Of a stretch of 64,000 bases of DNA, positions 45,171-55,710 are shown one piece after another. Location of the stretch: positions 50,126,323 to 50,190,322 of the forward strand of contig NC_053398.1 of assembly GCF_905171765.1 (NCBI RefSeq), read 5' to 3'. The position numbers and the translations under genes are program-made. The stretch's first letter is position 1. Each line of letters opens with the position of its first letter. The notes under the pieces are model-generated. The model made no database searches, was not told the DNA's origin, and was given only the letters and a program-made list of their open reading frames with translations. The stretch is from Bufo bufo (lineage: Eukaryota; Chordata; Amphibia; Anura; Bufonidae).

Positions 45171-47624
45171 AGCAGAGCATGTTTTGGAGGAAAAACACCA
45201 GACTTGTTTACCACCAAAAACAAAAAGACTGACCTTTTGAATGTCTGGTTTAGCTGTTATTATGTCTGAAAAGCTGTTTTTGTCTGGAAAAACTGCTGTG
45301 TCATTGCCATTGAGTATCATTGAAGCTCTGATGCAAGTCTATGAGAGATGGAAAGTGTAACATTGTATTTATTTGTGCTGAGTTTCTCTACTCCACTCCT
45401 CTCACTAGAAGGGTCTACTTTAGCTAGAAACTGTATATAAGGAGAGCAGCGAGAGCCCCTAGTATTCTGCTTAGAAGAGGAGACTATGCCAGACTATTGA
45501 GTGACCAAAAAAAGATGCTGAGACGGGAATACTCTGACACAGAACCTGGATCACCAGCCTTTGGCCAGGGTATCAGCTTTCTGAGAGAGAGAGGGACAGC
45601 TAGCTCAGGCCTTTCCACAGCATCAAACCCTTCTTCTGCCTGGAGAAGCCAGCTCTATGCCTCGCCTAAGTAAAGAAGCACACTGATTTACTGCAGACCC
45701 TGACTCTCTGCACTTATTTCCCATTGGGGTGCACCACGCCTTACCATCCCTTCCGGAGAGCAGCAACACCTTTAGACACCGCGACGGTGTCCAGGGGACC
45801 CTGCCTATCATTGGATTGAAGGTGTTTTCATGTGATGTTGTCAGTTTCTTTTTCTAGTGGTTTCACTAACCAGTTTAGTTTAGTAACTTTTTTTTATTTT
45901 TTGCAGAGAACAAACCACAGAAATTTGCAGCAAAGCCTGAATCTTCTATGCTGGCTTTTTCCATGGTGCTTTTCTCAAACTTGGCAACATATACAGCATT
46001 TTCTCTGGATTTCTTTTACATGGGCATTGGAAATCTCCAACACTGGCAGTGGTGGTGCGCCAATTTACTTTTTTGCTTAGGTGGCAAAAAGGCTAGGTGA
46101 ACCCCTATTGAAGAGAGCTAAGCCGGAGCTGAGCTAGGGTTTAAATTAGCTGAAGTGCTGAGCTCGCCTATTCCCCTATCATAGACACTGTACATAATGT
46201 GCCCCATGTGCCCAATGCTGGCAGCACCCCTGGCTGCCCACCTTCCCATCTCATCTTATTCTCATCTAAAACCAACACAATTTAACCGCACTCTGCAAAC
46301 ACTGACTATATAGACTCAATTTTACTAACGCTATATTCACTATATAAATGTATATGATAGGAGATACTTCACAAATATATTTTGATCAAAACCATTTTGT
46401 GTCCATCCACCACATCAAGGTGACCTCTTTTACTGTAGATGGGACCTTACGCTATAATGACTCCTCTCCTTGTGCCAACAGGCCTCAAATGAATTCAGGG
46501 AATTCTATCTAGCAACCTTGGAGCACAAAATAGATTGCACTAATGAAAAGGTATTCCAGTATGGTTAAATTATAGAGTTTGAAAACCATTGCCAAAAATA
46601 TCTCACACACTGTACAAACAAGTTTTTCTTAACTTTCAGGAATGTCTCCTCCTCCTGCAGAATCCTAATTACCTACGTAATGCCACAATCCAAAATAATT
46701 ATTTATGTACTTCTTCTGAAGGCATGTTCCTGTATCTTGAAATGTAAATTGCCAGTGAGAAACAGCATTGGTGTATGGTGGAACCCTGCCTTTCTGTGCA
46801 CACCTCTCTTGCCACATCATCTCTAAATAATTTTAGTCCCTTTCCAGAGCTACAATTCTCTTTCCTAAATTTCATGTTTTGATTCATAGCCAGTCCTCTT
46901 TGTTCCATCTCTTTCTCACCTCTAATAGCTATCTATAGCTTGAAATCTCAGTTGGCTGCTTGAGTCTGCTGGGTGGTCTATGACTGGAGAAGGCGGCCTT
47001 GTGTATCCTGCAAGAATCTGCCAAGCTCACAGAGGCCGTGCATAATCTTGTTCTGTAAATTGCACTGTAAGCATAAGAGAAAGTGTAGCCGCGGGATGCT
47101 GTATGCAGTCCAGCTCAGGCTGCGTGATGGTGGTGATACATTTGAATATGGAGAGATGAGCTCTTCCACAATAGAAGCGCTTATTTTCCATGGCCCTGCA
47201 GCCAGCCCCACTTGTATCTAGGTGGCACCGCCGGAGGCAAGGACTTCACGTTGCCACCAGATTGGAGGAACAGGATCCGATTGATGGTGCTCCGATGACT
47301 GAGTTAGTTATCCCCTATCCTGTGGATAGAGGATAACTTCAAAACTGGGCACAACTCCTTTAAACTTTACTAGTAGCATTATGGCAGGTGGCATAATGTA
47401 ATTTAAAGGGGTTATCCAACCCCTATATTGCCACCATAAATGCCCGGGTCTCTCACACAGGTTATACTTACCCTGCTCCCCGGCACCCGCGTCGATAAAA
47501 ATGATGCATATTCTGCCAAGTCTATTTAAAAAATAGGTTTGGAACAGAAAGTGCACAAATGTAAAACAAATTTGAGGCAAGGTAAGTGCTACATTTTTTA
47601 TGCACTTTGTAAACGATTTACTCA
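45171..47624. other. No gene recognised; possible LTR and MITE pieces
   Basis: Around 45356-45815 the layout tgtaacattg...tatataaggagagcagcgag...cctgcctatca suggests an LTR with a TATA box, but no target duplication was found. At about 47290-47360 (atcctgtggatagaggataac) and 47404-47500 (aaaggggttatccaacccc) there are short MITE pieces. The frame 46973-47221 has no recognisable motif. Confidence 0.4.
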
Positions 47625-47640
47625 GCAAAAACAGGGGCAT

Positions 47641-49265
47641 ACTAAAAGGAATGACAGAATAGAATGCCCATAGAGTTTGACAGGGGAAGAGAATGCCCAT
47701 AGATTATAATGAAGCTAAACGGAATGCCCATAGAGTATAATGGGAATCAAAGTATCAGATAATTTGTAGGCAAATCTTCAAAAAATATCAATTTATCCTT
47801 TACCACAGATCTTCCCCGTGTATAGTAACATCTTTTACAATTGAAATAACTTTGGATTTTTCCTGTTTTCTATGGAATGACAGGTGAATAGCACAATGGA
47901 ATGCCCATAGAGTATAATGGGAAGAAAGATGGGCCGTGGAGACGAGAACCATATGACACATCAAATAAATCTTTAGCAGGCATACTCTCCAAGCACAGTA
48001 GCATTGATCTAAATTGAGATTAGGTGTGATTATCATTATTTTCTATGGAATGACCAGTGTGAATGACACCAAGAATGCCCATAGACTATAATGAAGCCAA
48101 AATGAATGCCCATAGAGTATAATGGGAAGCAAAGTATCAGATGGGAAGAAAGATGGGCCATGGAGTCAAGAACCATATGACACATCAAATAAATCTTTAG
48201 CAGGCATACTATCCGAACACAATAGCATTGATCTAAATTGAGATTAGGTGGGATTATCATTATTTTCTATGGAATGACAAGTGTGAATGACACAATGGAA
48301 TGCCCATAGACTATAATGGGAAGTGAAATATGATTTTATTTGTAGGTTAATCTGTGTTATTTAGCAATATTATGCCCAAAGACTATAATGGGAAGTAAAA
48401 CGTGACTTGGTGTCTGAACCATTCAACATATCAAATAAATCTTTAGCAGACATACTCTTCAAGTTCAGTGGAATTATTTAAAATTGAGATTAAGTGGGAT
48501 TATCATTGGTTTCTATGAAATGACAAGAGGAATGACACAATGGAATGCCCATAGACTATAATGGGAAGTAAACTATGAGCTCATTTGCAGGTAAATCTGT
48601 GTTATTTAGGAAATTAACCTTTACCGCAAATGTTCCCCAGGTAGAGTAGCATATTGTAAAATGAAAATTACTTTGGATTATAACTGTTTTCTAATGACCG
48701 CAAAGGTGAGTGACATAATGGAATGCCCATAGACTATAATGGGTAGCAAAACGTGACTTGGTGTCTGAACCATTTAACATATCAAGTAAATCTTTAGCAG
48801 GCTTACTCTTCAGATTCAGTGGGATTATTAAAATTTATATTAAGTGGGATTATCATTGGTTTCTATGAAATGACAAGGGGAATGACACAATGGAATGCCC
48901 ATAGACTATAATGGTAAGTAAACTATAAGCTCATTTGCAGGTAAATCTGTGTTATGTAGGAAATTAACCTTTACCGCAAGTGTTCCCTGGGTAGAGTAGC
49001 ACATTGTAAATTTAAAACTTATTGGGATTAAGGCTGTTTTCTATGGAATAATATGTGAATGACAGAATGGAATGCCAATACAGTATAATGGGAAGTAAAA
49101 TGTGATTTGGAGTGTGAATCATTCAACATATCAAATAAATCTTTAGCAGACATAATCTCCAAGTTCAGTGGGAAATAATAAAGTGGAGATGAAAGGGGAT
49201 TCAATGGGTATAATGGGAAGTGGAATAACCCTAGAGAATAATGGAAATAGAATTTTTGAACTAAG
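47641..49265. repeat. Foldback left arm, tandem subrepeats
   Basis: Repeats of aatgcccatag(a/a)ctataatggg separated by alternating modules (tcaaataaatctttagcag...aagttcagtgggatt, and gagctcatttgcaggtaaatctgtgttat...cattgtaaaatgaaaatt). Together they form a ~390-bp two-part period, occurring about four times with decay at the outer end. Confidence 0.8.
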
Positions 49266-49299
49266 GACACAACAGTTTTCCTCCCCCTCACCAAATATA

Positions 49300-50640
49300 G
49301 GCCAGGACTAGGAATGGGCTCTGATTTTGGGGTGGAGGATACATGGGGGCAACTACGGGTCCATGCACACTACGGAATTTCCAAGCGGGGAAATTCAGTT
49401 CGGAAATTCCAAATGCGTCCTGCCCCAACTGATTTAGTTGGTGCTTGGGCAGCGCAGCCATTGCTGTTCCCTATAGCTGGCAGTGCATTCCGCTCAATAT
49501 TCCGCTGAAAGAATGAACATGTTCATTCTTTCGACAGAGAAATTTCAGTGGAAAGCTTCACCGCTGAAATTCTGTAGTGTGCACTGTGCAGCGGAATCCC
49601 ATTGATTGCAATGGGACTCTGCTGCATTTCCAAGTGTAATTCCTGAGCAGAATTTTACTCGTAAAATGTAGGAGGAAACTGAAGAAACTCCTATAGCACG
49701 TTGGTATTACTGAGAATGAAAACTGACAAGTTTATAGAAAATGTGTAAATACTTATTTTATTTAAAACTTTTCTTATTTAAAGGGGTAATCCAGGATTAG
49801 AAAAACTACAGTTTTCTTCCAAAAATAGCACCACACCTGTCCTCAGGTTGTGTGGTATTGCAGCTCTGCCAAGTGAATACCACCCACAACCTGAGGACAG
49901 GTGTGGTGCTGTTTCTGGAAGAAATAAACTGTTTTTTTTTATTTTCTGAATAACCTTCTTTAAATTCTTTTGCATTCAACAGAACTTTTATTGAAAGTTT
50001 TTTGTTGTTGTAGAACAGGATTTAAAAATAGGAGGGAGGCAAAAGCAAAGAAGGGATAGGAAGTGGGGAGGGGTCAAAATAAAAAGTATACAAATAAACA
50101 TCGACATTTCTGACCCAGCAGGAAAAACATGAGACTCCGAGACAAAAAAGAACGCAGTGGTAAACAATGGCAGCGCCATAGGGGAGTGTATGAAGTAGCA
50201 AAGTATATTGTCAGAGAAAAGGGGTAAACAAACCAAGAACAATGTTACAACTAATTGATAAACCTAAAAACATGGTGGGAGATTTATCAAAATCTGTACA
50301 GAGGAACAGCTGACAGTTGCCCATAGCAACCAAACAGATTGCTTCGTAATTTTTCAGAGGCTTTTTTTTTTTTTTACAAATTAAGGGTAGGGTCACACTG
50401 AGCGCATACGCAGCATATTTGACGCTGCGAAAAATGTGCCGAGCAGCAGAAAATACGCTGTGTATGCGCTAGGAGCAGACACACAGAGCTGTCGGAGGGA
50501 AAGCCTTGTGTGTCTGCTCCTAGCACATACGCAGTGTATTTCCCGCTGTCCGGTACATATCTCGCAGCCTCAAATACGTTGCGTATGCGCTCAGTGTGAC
50601 CCTATCCTAAGGGTGTATTCAAATATAATGTATCCTGCAC
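49300..50640. other. Foldback centre, several small repeats
   Basis: Holds a hairpin repeat at about 49775-49945 (caccacacctgtcctcaggtt and complement). At about 50270-50370 is a dispersed anuran-type repeat (agttgcccatagcaaccaaacagattgcttc). At 50388-50604 is a palindromic MITE with tagggtcacactgagcgcat ends. No gene was recognised. Confidence 0.5.
50388..50604. mobile_element. Palindromic MITE, TAGGGTCACACTGAGCGC ends
   Basis: Left end tagggtcacactgagcgcat and right end atgcgctcagtgtgaccctat (first bases of its complement) enclose inverted ctaggagcagacacacag and ctgtgtgtctgctcctag-like segments. The duplication is ambiguous, so the superfamily is not assigned. Confidence 0.6.
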
Positions 50641-50783
50641 ATATTTGATGCTGTAGATTTGACATTGTGTTCAGTCATTCAATAGAAAACAGTTATAATC
50701 CAAGGTAATTTTCATTTTACAATATGCTACTCTACCCAGGGAACACTTGCGGTAGAGGTTAATTTCCTACATAACACAGATTT

Positions 50784-52766
50784 GAATGTAAAGTAAAAAC
50801 AGGCACTCACCGGCTGGCAGGTCTATAAGTAACTTTATATACTAATAAAATGATTATACATAAAATTTACACATAAAATATACACATATTATAAAATATA
50901 AAATATAATGCACTGAGGACAATATAATGGTAAATACAGATCTACTCCAATATATTCTCTGTAATAATCTGAATGGATTTAGCTCTCTTTGTCAATTCAT
51001 AAGATAGGTATATAACTGTGCAAATAGAACACTTGTGAATCAAGTCCCATAACCTGTGAATGAAAATGTGAATAAAAATGTGAATAAAAATGCCAAAGAA
51101 GTCCAGTGACGTAATTAGGATCCTATAGAAAGGAAAAAATATATGTATCCTGTAAAAAATATATATGCTATGTTGTGAAATAAATCCTATGTGGAAGTTC
51201 TGTGAAGAAAGTCTTATGAAGACTAAGTAGCAGTTGCTTGAATAAGAACTATAACTGTTTCCATCCGATAAAGCTCTTCTTGTATCAATTCCTCTAGGCA
51301 CACATACAGTTAGGGTTAGGTAAAATGTGGTCGGGTTTTAGAACTGGGGCGTCCCCCTAGTTTTTCAAACCCTCTTACCTTGCCCTTAAGAGTGAGTGTC
51401 CTTTATGGGGGTGCCGCTCTGATAGTTGCCGAAGACTTTGTATCTCCCGGATTAATGCGAAATCCAATAATTCAAAATTGCCGCTCGCTGGTCTCCGCGT
51501 TCCACGTGGTTGCGTGTCACCGACCAGGAAGCAATCTGCAAGATTCGCGTAATCACGCGATAGCTTGAGCCGGCTTTGCTTTCAATGGAATATTTCCAAG
51601 CTGTATGTAAATCTTCCGATAACCAAAAATAAGGTTAGTAGATATATGTTCGGGTTCGGGTAGATAGTTGAATACTCGCAGGACCAGCTAGACGCGTTTC
51701 GAGGGTCCGCCCTCTTCCTCAGTAGAGGAAGAGGGCGGACCCTCGAAACGCGTCTAGCTGGTCCTGCGAGTATTCAACTATCTACCCGAACCCGAACATA
51801 TATCTACTAACCTTATTTTTGGTTATCGGAAGATTTACATACAGCTTGGAAATATTCCATTGAAAGCAAAGCCGGCTCAAGCTATCGCGTGATTACGCGA
51901 ATCTTGCAGATTGCTTCCTGGTCGGTGACACGCAACCACGTGGAACGCGGAGACCAGCGAGCGACAATTTTGAATTATTGGATTTCGCATTAATCCGGGA
52001 GATACAAAGTCTTCGGCAACTATCAGAGCGGCACCCCCATAAAGGACACTCACTCTTAAGGGCAAGGTAAGAGGGTTGAAAAACTAGGGGGACGCCCCAG
52101 TTCTAAAACCCGACCACATTTTACCTAACCCTAACTGTATGTGTGCCTAGAGGAATTGATACAAGAAGAGCTTTATCGGATGGAAACAGTTATAGTTCTT
52201 ATTCAAGCAACTGCTACTTAGTCTTCATAAGACTTTCTTCACAGAACTTCCACATAGGATTTATTTCACAACATAGCATATATATTTTTTACAGGATACA
52301 TATATTTTTTCCTTTCTATAGGATCCTAATTACGTCACTGGACTTCTTTGGCATTTTTATTCACATTTTTATTCACATTTTCATTCACAGGTTATGGGAC
52401 TTGATTCACAAGTGTTCTATTTGCACAGTTATATACCTATCTTATGAATTGACAAAGAGAGCTAAATCCATTCAGATTATTACAGAGAATATATTGGAGT
52501 AGATCTGTATTTACCATTATATTGTCCTCAGTGCATTATATTTTATATTTTATAATATGTGTATATTTTATGTGTAAATTTTATGTATAATCATTTTATT
52601 AGTATATAAAGTTACTTATAGACCTGCCAGCCGGTGAGTGCCTGTTTTTACTTTACATTCATTTTACATTTTTCTATACCGGATGAATAGGTGGATCATC
52701 CAAAAAACAGAGCACCTTAACCATATTAACAGATACGGGTGAGCCACGATATATATATACATTCTA
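50784..52766. mobile_element. ~2-kb near-perfect palindrome, PLE-type insertion
   Basis: Two ~935-bp arms (50784-51720 and 51725-52660) are reverse complements with only a couple of differences noticed, around a 4-bp spacer AGTA. The right arm runs ~100 bp further than the left. The unit is flanked by 13-bp direct repeats ataacacagattt (50771-50783 and 52767-52779). Head-to-head halves, a long target duplication, one longer arm and a hammerhead-like motif at the junction repeat the structure of the PLE insertion at 24.5-38.7 kb. It is therefore probably a short non-autonomous PLE relative. Matching open frames in both arms (for example 50942-51301 and 52143-52502) mirror each other and show no domain. 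Confidence 0.75.
51688..51725 (-). ncRNA. Hammerhead-like motif at palindrome centre
   Basis: Minus strand: CTA-CTGAGGA-A-GAGGG-CGGA-CCCTC-GAAAC-GC-GTC-TAG. It has the CTGANGA and GAAA boxes, a 5-bp stem II with a CGGA tetraloop, a 2-bp stem III and a GTC cleavage triplet. CTA/TAG close stem I. Only the minus strand has it, because the mirror position on + reads TAGAGGA. It has the same extra A before stem II as the PLE motifs. Confidence 0.55.
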
Positions 52767-53500
52767 ATAACACAGATTTACCTGCAAATGAGCTCATAGT
52801 TTACTTCCCATTATAGTCTATAAGTACTCCATTGTGTCATTCCCCTTGTCATTTCATAGAAACCAATGATAATCCCACTTAATCTGAATTTTAAATAATC
52901 CCACTGAATTTAGAGTAGGCCTGCTAAAGATTTACTTGATATGTTAAATGGTTCAGACTCCAAATCAAATTTTGCTTCCCATTATAGTCTATAGGCATTC
53001 CATTATGTTATTCACCTTTGCATTCTATAGAAAACTGTTATAATCCAAGGTAATTTTCATTTTGCAATATGCTACTCTGCCCAGGGAACACTTGCGGTAA
53101 AGGTTAAAGTCCTACATAACACAGATTTACCTGCAAATGAGCTCATAGTTTACTTCCCATTATAGTCTATGGGCATCCCATTGTGTCATTCCCCTTGTCA
53201 TTTCATAGAAACCAATGATAATCCCATTTACGGTGATTTCAATTTTAAATAATCCCACTGAATTTAAAGAGTAAGCCTGCTAAAGATTTACTTGATATGT
53301 TAAATGGTTCAGACTCCAAATCAAATTTTGCCTCCCATTATAGTCTATGGGCATTCCATTATGTCATTCACCTTTGCATTCTATAGAAAACTGTTATAAT
53401 CCAAGGTAATTTTCATTTTACAATATGCTACTCTACCCAGGGAACAATTGCAGTAAAGGTTAATTTCCTACATAACACAGATTTACCTGCAAATAGACTA

Positions 53501-54659
53501 CAGGGTGGGCCATTTATATGGATACACCTTAATAAAATGGGAATGGTTGGTGATATTAACTTCCTGTTTGTGGCACATTAGTATATGTGAGGGGGGAAAC
53601 TTTTCAAGATGGGTGGTGACCATGGCAGCCATTTTGAATCCAACTTTTGTTTTTTCAATAGGAAGAGGGTCATGTGACACATCAAACTTATTGGGAATTT
53701 CACAAGAAAAACAATGGTGTGCTTGGTTTTAACATAACTTTATTCTTTCATGAGTCATTTACAAGTTTCTGACCACTTATAAAGTGTTCAATGTGCTGCC
53801 CATTGATTTGGATTGTCAATGCAACCCTCTTCTCCCACTCTTCACACACTGATAGAAACACCACAGGAGAAATGCTAGCACAGGCTCCCAGTATCCGTAG
53901 TTTCAGGTGCTGCACATCTCGTATCTTCACAGCATAGACAATTGCCTTCAGATGACCCCAAAGATAAAAGTCTAAGGGGGTCAGATCGGGAGACCTTGGG
54001 GGCCATTCAACTGGCCCACGACGACCAATCCACTTTCCAGGAAACTGTTCATCTAGGAATGCTCGGACCTGACACCCATAATGTGGTGGTGCACCATCTT
54101 GCTGGAAAAACTCAGGGAACGTGCCAGCTTCAGTGCATAAAGAGGGAAACACATCATCATGTAGCAATTTCGCATATCCAGTGACCCCCTTAGACTTTTA
54201 TCTTTGGGGTCATCTGAAGGCAATTGTCTATGCTGTGAAGATACGAGATGTGCAGCACCTGAAACTACGGATACTGGAAGCCTGTGCTAGCATTTCTCCT
54301 GCGGTGTTGCTATCAGTGTGTGAAGAGTGGGAGAAGAGGGTTGCATTGACAATCCAACACAATGGGCAGCACATTGAACACATTTTATAAGTGGTCAGAA
54401 ACTTGTAAATAATTCATGAAAGAATAATGTTACGTTAAAACCAAGCACACCATTGTTTTTCTTGTGAAATTCCCAATAAGTTTGATGTGTCACTCTTCCT
54501 ATTGAAAAAACAAAAGTTGGATTCAAAATGGCCGCCATGGTCACCACCCATCTTGAAAAGTTTCCCCCTTCACATATACTAATGTGCCACAAACAGGAAG
54601 TTAATGTAACCAACCATTCCCAATTTATTAAGGTGTATCCATATAAATGGCCCACCCTG
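53501..54659. mobile_element. Palindromic mariner-type element
   Basis: TA duplications at 53499-53500 and 54660-54661. Ends CAGGGTGGGCCATTTATAT and its complement. The two halves (53501 to about 53990, and about 54190-54659) are inverted copies of the same 3' part of a mariner, so the transposon folds back on itself around an asymmetric centre of ~200 bp. Confidence 0.85.
53748..54167 (-). pseudogene. Mariner transposase C-terminal part (DD41D)
   Basis: Minus strand reads FPEFFQQDGAPPHYG, then FLDEQFPGKWIGRRGPVEW, SPDLTPLDFYLWGHLKA and a C-terminal helical region to VNDS-stop at 53748. The Asp of QDGAPPHY and the second Asp of TPLDFY are separated by 41 residues, a DD41D spacing, unlike the DD34E Tc1 enzymes elsewhere in the window. 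The N-terminal half and first catalytic Asp are missing. The sequence from TPLDFYLWGHLKA to HIEH recurs inverted on + at about 54184-54390. Confidence 0.8.
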
Positions 54660-54966
54660 TATAATGGGAAGTAAAATATGAGTTCATGGGTATTCCATTG
54701 TGTCATTCACCCTCGTCATTCTGCAGAAAACAGTGATAATTCCACTTAATCTGAACATTAAATAATCCCACTGAATTTGGAGAGTATGTCTGCTAAATAA
54801 TTATTAGATATGTCAAATGGTTTTGTCTCTAATTCAAATATTACATTTCCATTATTCTGTATGGGCATTCCACTGTGGTCCATTATTCTCTATGGGCATT
54901 CCACTTTCCCGTTAAAGTCTATGGGCATTCCACTCTGTCATTCCTTTTAGTATGCCCCGCAAAAAC

Positions 54967-55139
54967 GCAACAAATTTCCATCTAAATATTTGGGGAATGA
55001 AAGGCACTAACTGGCTGTAAGAACTAAATAGTGCAGTCTGTATGACACAGTCCGGGCACTGCATGGCATATAACCTTATATACAGTATTCAGACAATGCA
55101 TTATAGCTTGTATTTTTCAGCCCAGCACTGTTCCTTTAA
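54967..55139. other. Spacer between foldback element and scyl1 promoter
   Basis: Short non-coding stretch with no motif of note. It begins right after the 8-bp duplication of the foldback element. Confidence 0.4.
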
Positions 55140-55309
55140 GAGAATGCGTTCCACTCGAAAATGATCGACCTCATTCCAGGATCAAACTGATCACGTGACG
55201 GAACTGGCGACGTCTGTTCCTGCAGTCACATGACCCGCTGGTGATGTGTCTGGGTAACTCCTCCCAGTTTTGTGGAACGTCACGGTGACGTGTCTCTCCC
55301 AGTGTCAAG
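55140..55309 (+). promoter_or_regulatory. scyl1 promoter / 5' UTR
   Basis: GC- and CpG-richer than its surroundings, as in a housekeeping promoter. Contains TCACGTGAC (55191-55199), an E-box close to the CLEAR/TFEB consensus, a second TCACATGAC near 55226, and GTCACGGTGACGTG (55279-55292) with a CRE-like TGACGTG. No TATA box. The transcription start is not determinable by eye. Confidence 0.55.
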
Positions 55310-55414
55310 ATGTGGTTCTGGTCCCGGGACCCGGCCCGTGATTTCCCTTATGATATCACCGGGGAGAGAGAGGAATTACCGGGAGGATGGGGGATTCAGA
55401 AAGGCAAAAAGAAG
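55310..55414 (+). CDS. scyl1: scyl1 exon 1 (first 35 codons)
   Basis: SCYL1 is a catalytically inactive protein kinase-like scaffold of the Golgi and ER-Golgi intermediate compartment that binds COPI coat and supports retrograde traffic. The exon encodes [15 protein letters not shown]...[13 protein letters not shown], the start of the family's N-terminal pseudokinase region (vertebrate SCYL1 begins MWFFARDPVRDFPF and has a LPG.W stretch followed by a basic RGRKK). The donor AAG|GTACGT at 55415 is strong and in phase 0, at the expected exon 1 boundary. The frame runs on into intron 1 to a stop at 55499, which is not coding. No exon 2 was recognised in the remaining 8.6 kb. This is the only convincing host gene in the window. 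Confidence 0.85.
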
Positions 55415-55709
55415 GTACGTAAACGGCATGTGCTGACCCCCTCAGGACGGCAGGGAATTGAGGGGGTTGAGGTGCAGGGGCTTGCTGTGTGCTGGGTATA
55501 AGACTATCCTGACTCCCAATATGACCACATTGTTTAATATATTAATGTGCTCCCCTTATATTATGTAAGAAAATCGCATAACAGTTGCCTAAAATATCTT
55601 CATGGAAATCTCCACAAGTGTGAAAGATCTGAGCATAAATTGCAAGCCCCTGCAGGATCCATCATCAGCACACTGGTGCTGTTTACTGTAGTCTGTGTGT
55701 TCTCCTGAC
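55415..55709 (+). other. scyl1 intron 1, start
   Basis: Non-coding sequence between exon 1 and the minisatellite. No further exon or motif seen. Confidence 0.5.
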
Positions 55710-55710
55710 C

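Larger units (their letters stand above)
47633..54958. mobile_element. Giant foldback element with hAT-like 8-bp duplications
   Basis: Perfect 8-bp direct repeats GCAAAAAC lie at 47625-47632 and 54959-54966. Ends are inverted: AGGGGCATACTAAAAGG (left) and CCTTTTAGTATGCCCC (right), continuing into AATGACAGA and its complement. Both arms consist of tandem subrepeats with aatgcccatagactataatggg (left) or its complement (right), the organisation of foldback transposons. No transposase was found. It is interrupted by a PLE-type palindrome (50784-52766) and a mariner (53501-54659), and by smaller MITEs in the centre. The right end is only about 350 bp from the scyl1 start codon. Confidence 0.7.
50640..54958. 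repeat. Foldback right arm, tandem subrepeats (interrupted)
   Basis: Complementary orientation to the left arm: cccattatagtctatgggcattcc alternates with ctgttataatccaaggtaatttt and aaatggttcagactccaaatc modules. Pieces lie at 50640-50783, 52780-53498 and 54662-54958, separated by the palindromic PLE-type element and the mariner. Confidence 0.75.

Noticed and set aside
45356..45815. Possible complete LTR
   Set aside because: TG...CA ends and a TATA box are present, but no target duplication or partner was found; kept only as a note.
46973..47221. 82-codon frame that might be a host exon
   Set aside because: No splice-site support at both ends, no recognised domain, and overlapping frames on the other strand are equally long.
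50942..52502. A pair of identical ~119-codon frames
   Set aside because: They are the same sequence seen twice because of the palindrome, with low-complexity Ile/Phe/His-rich translation.
55415..55501. Extension of the scyl1 exon to a stop at 55499
   Set aside because: The strong AAG|GTACGT donor matches the expected family boundary, and the extension ([10 protein letters not shown]) does not look like SCYL1.
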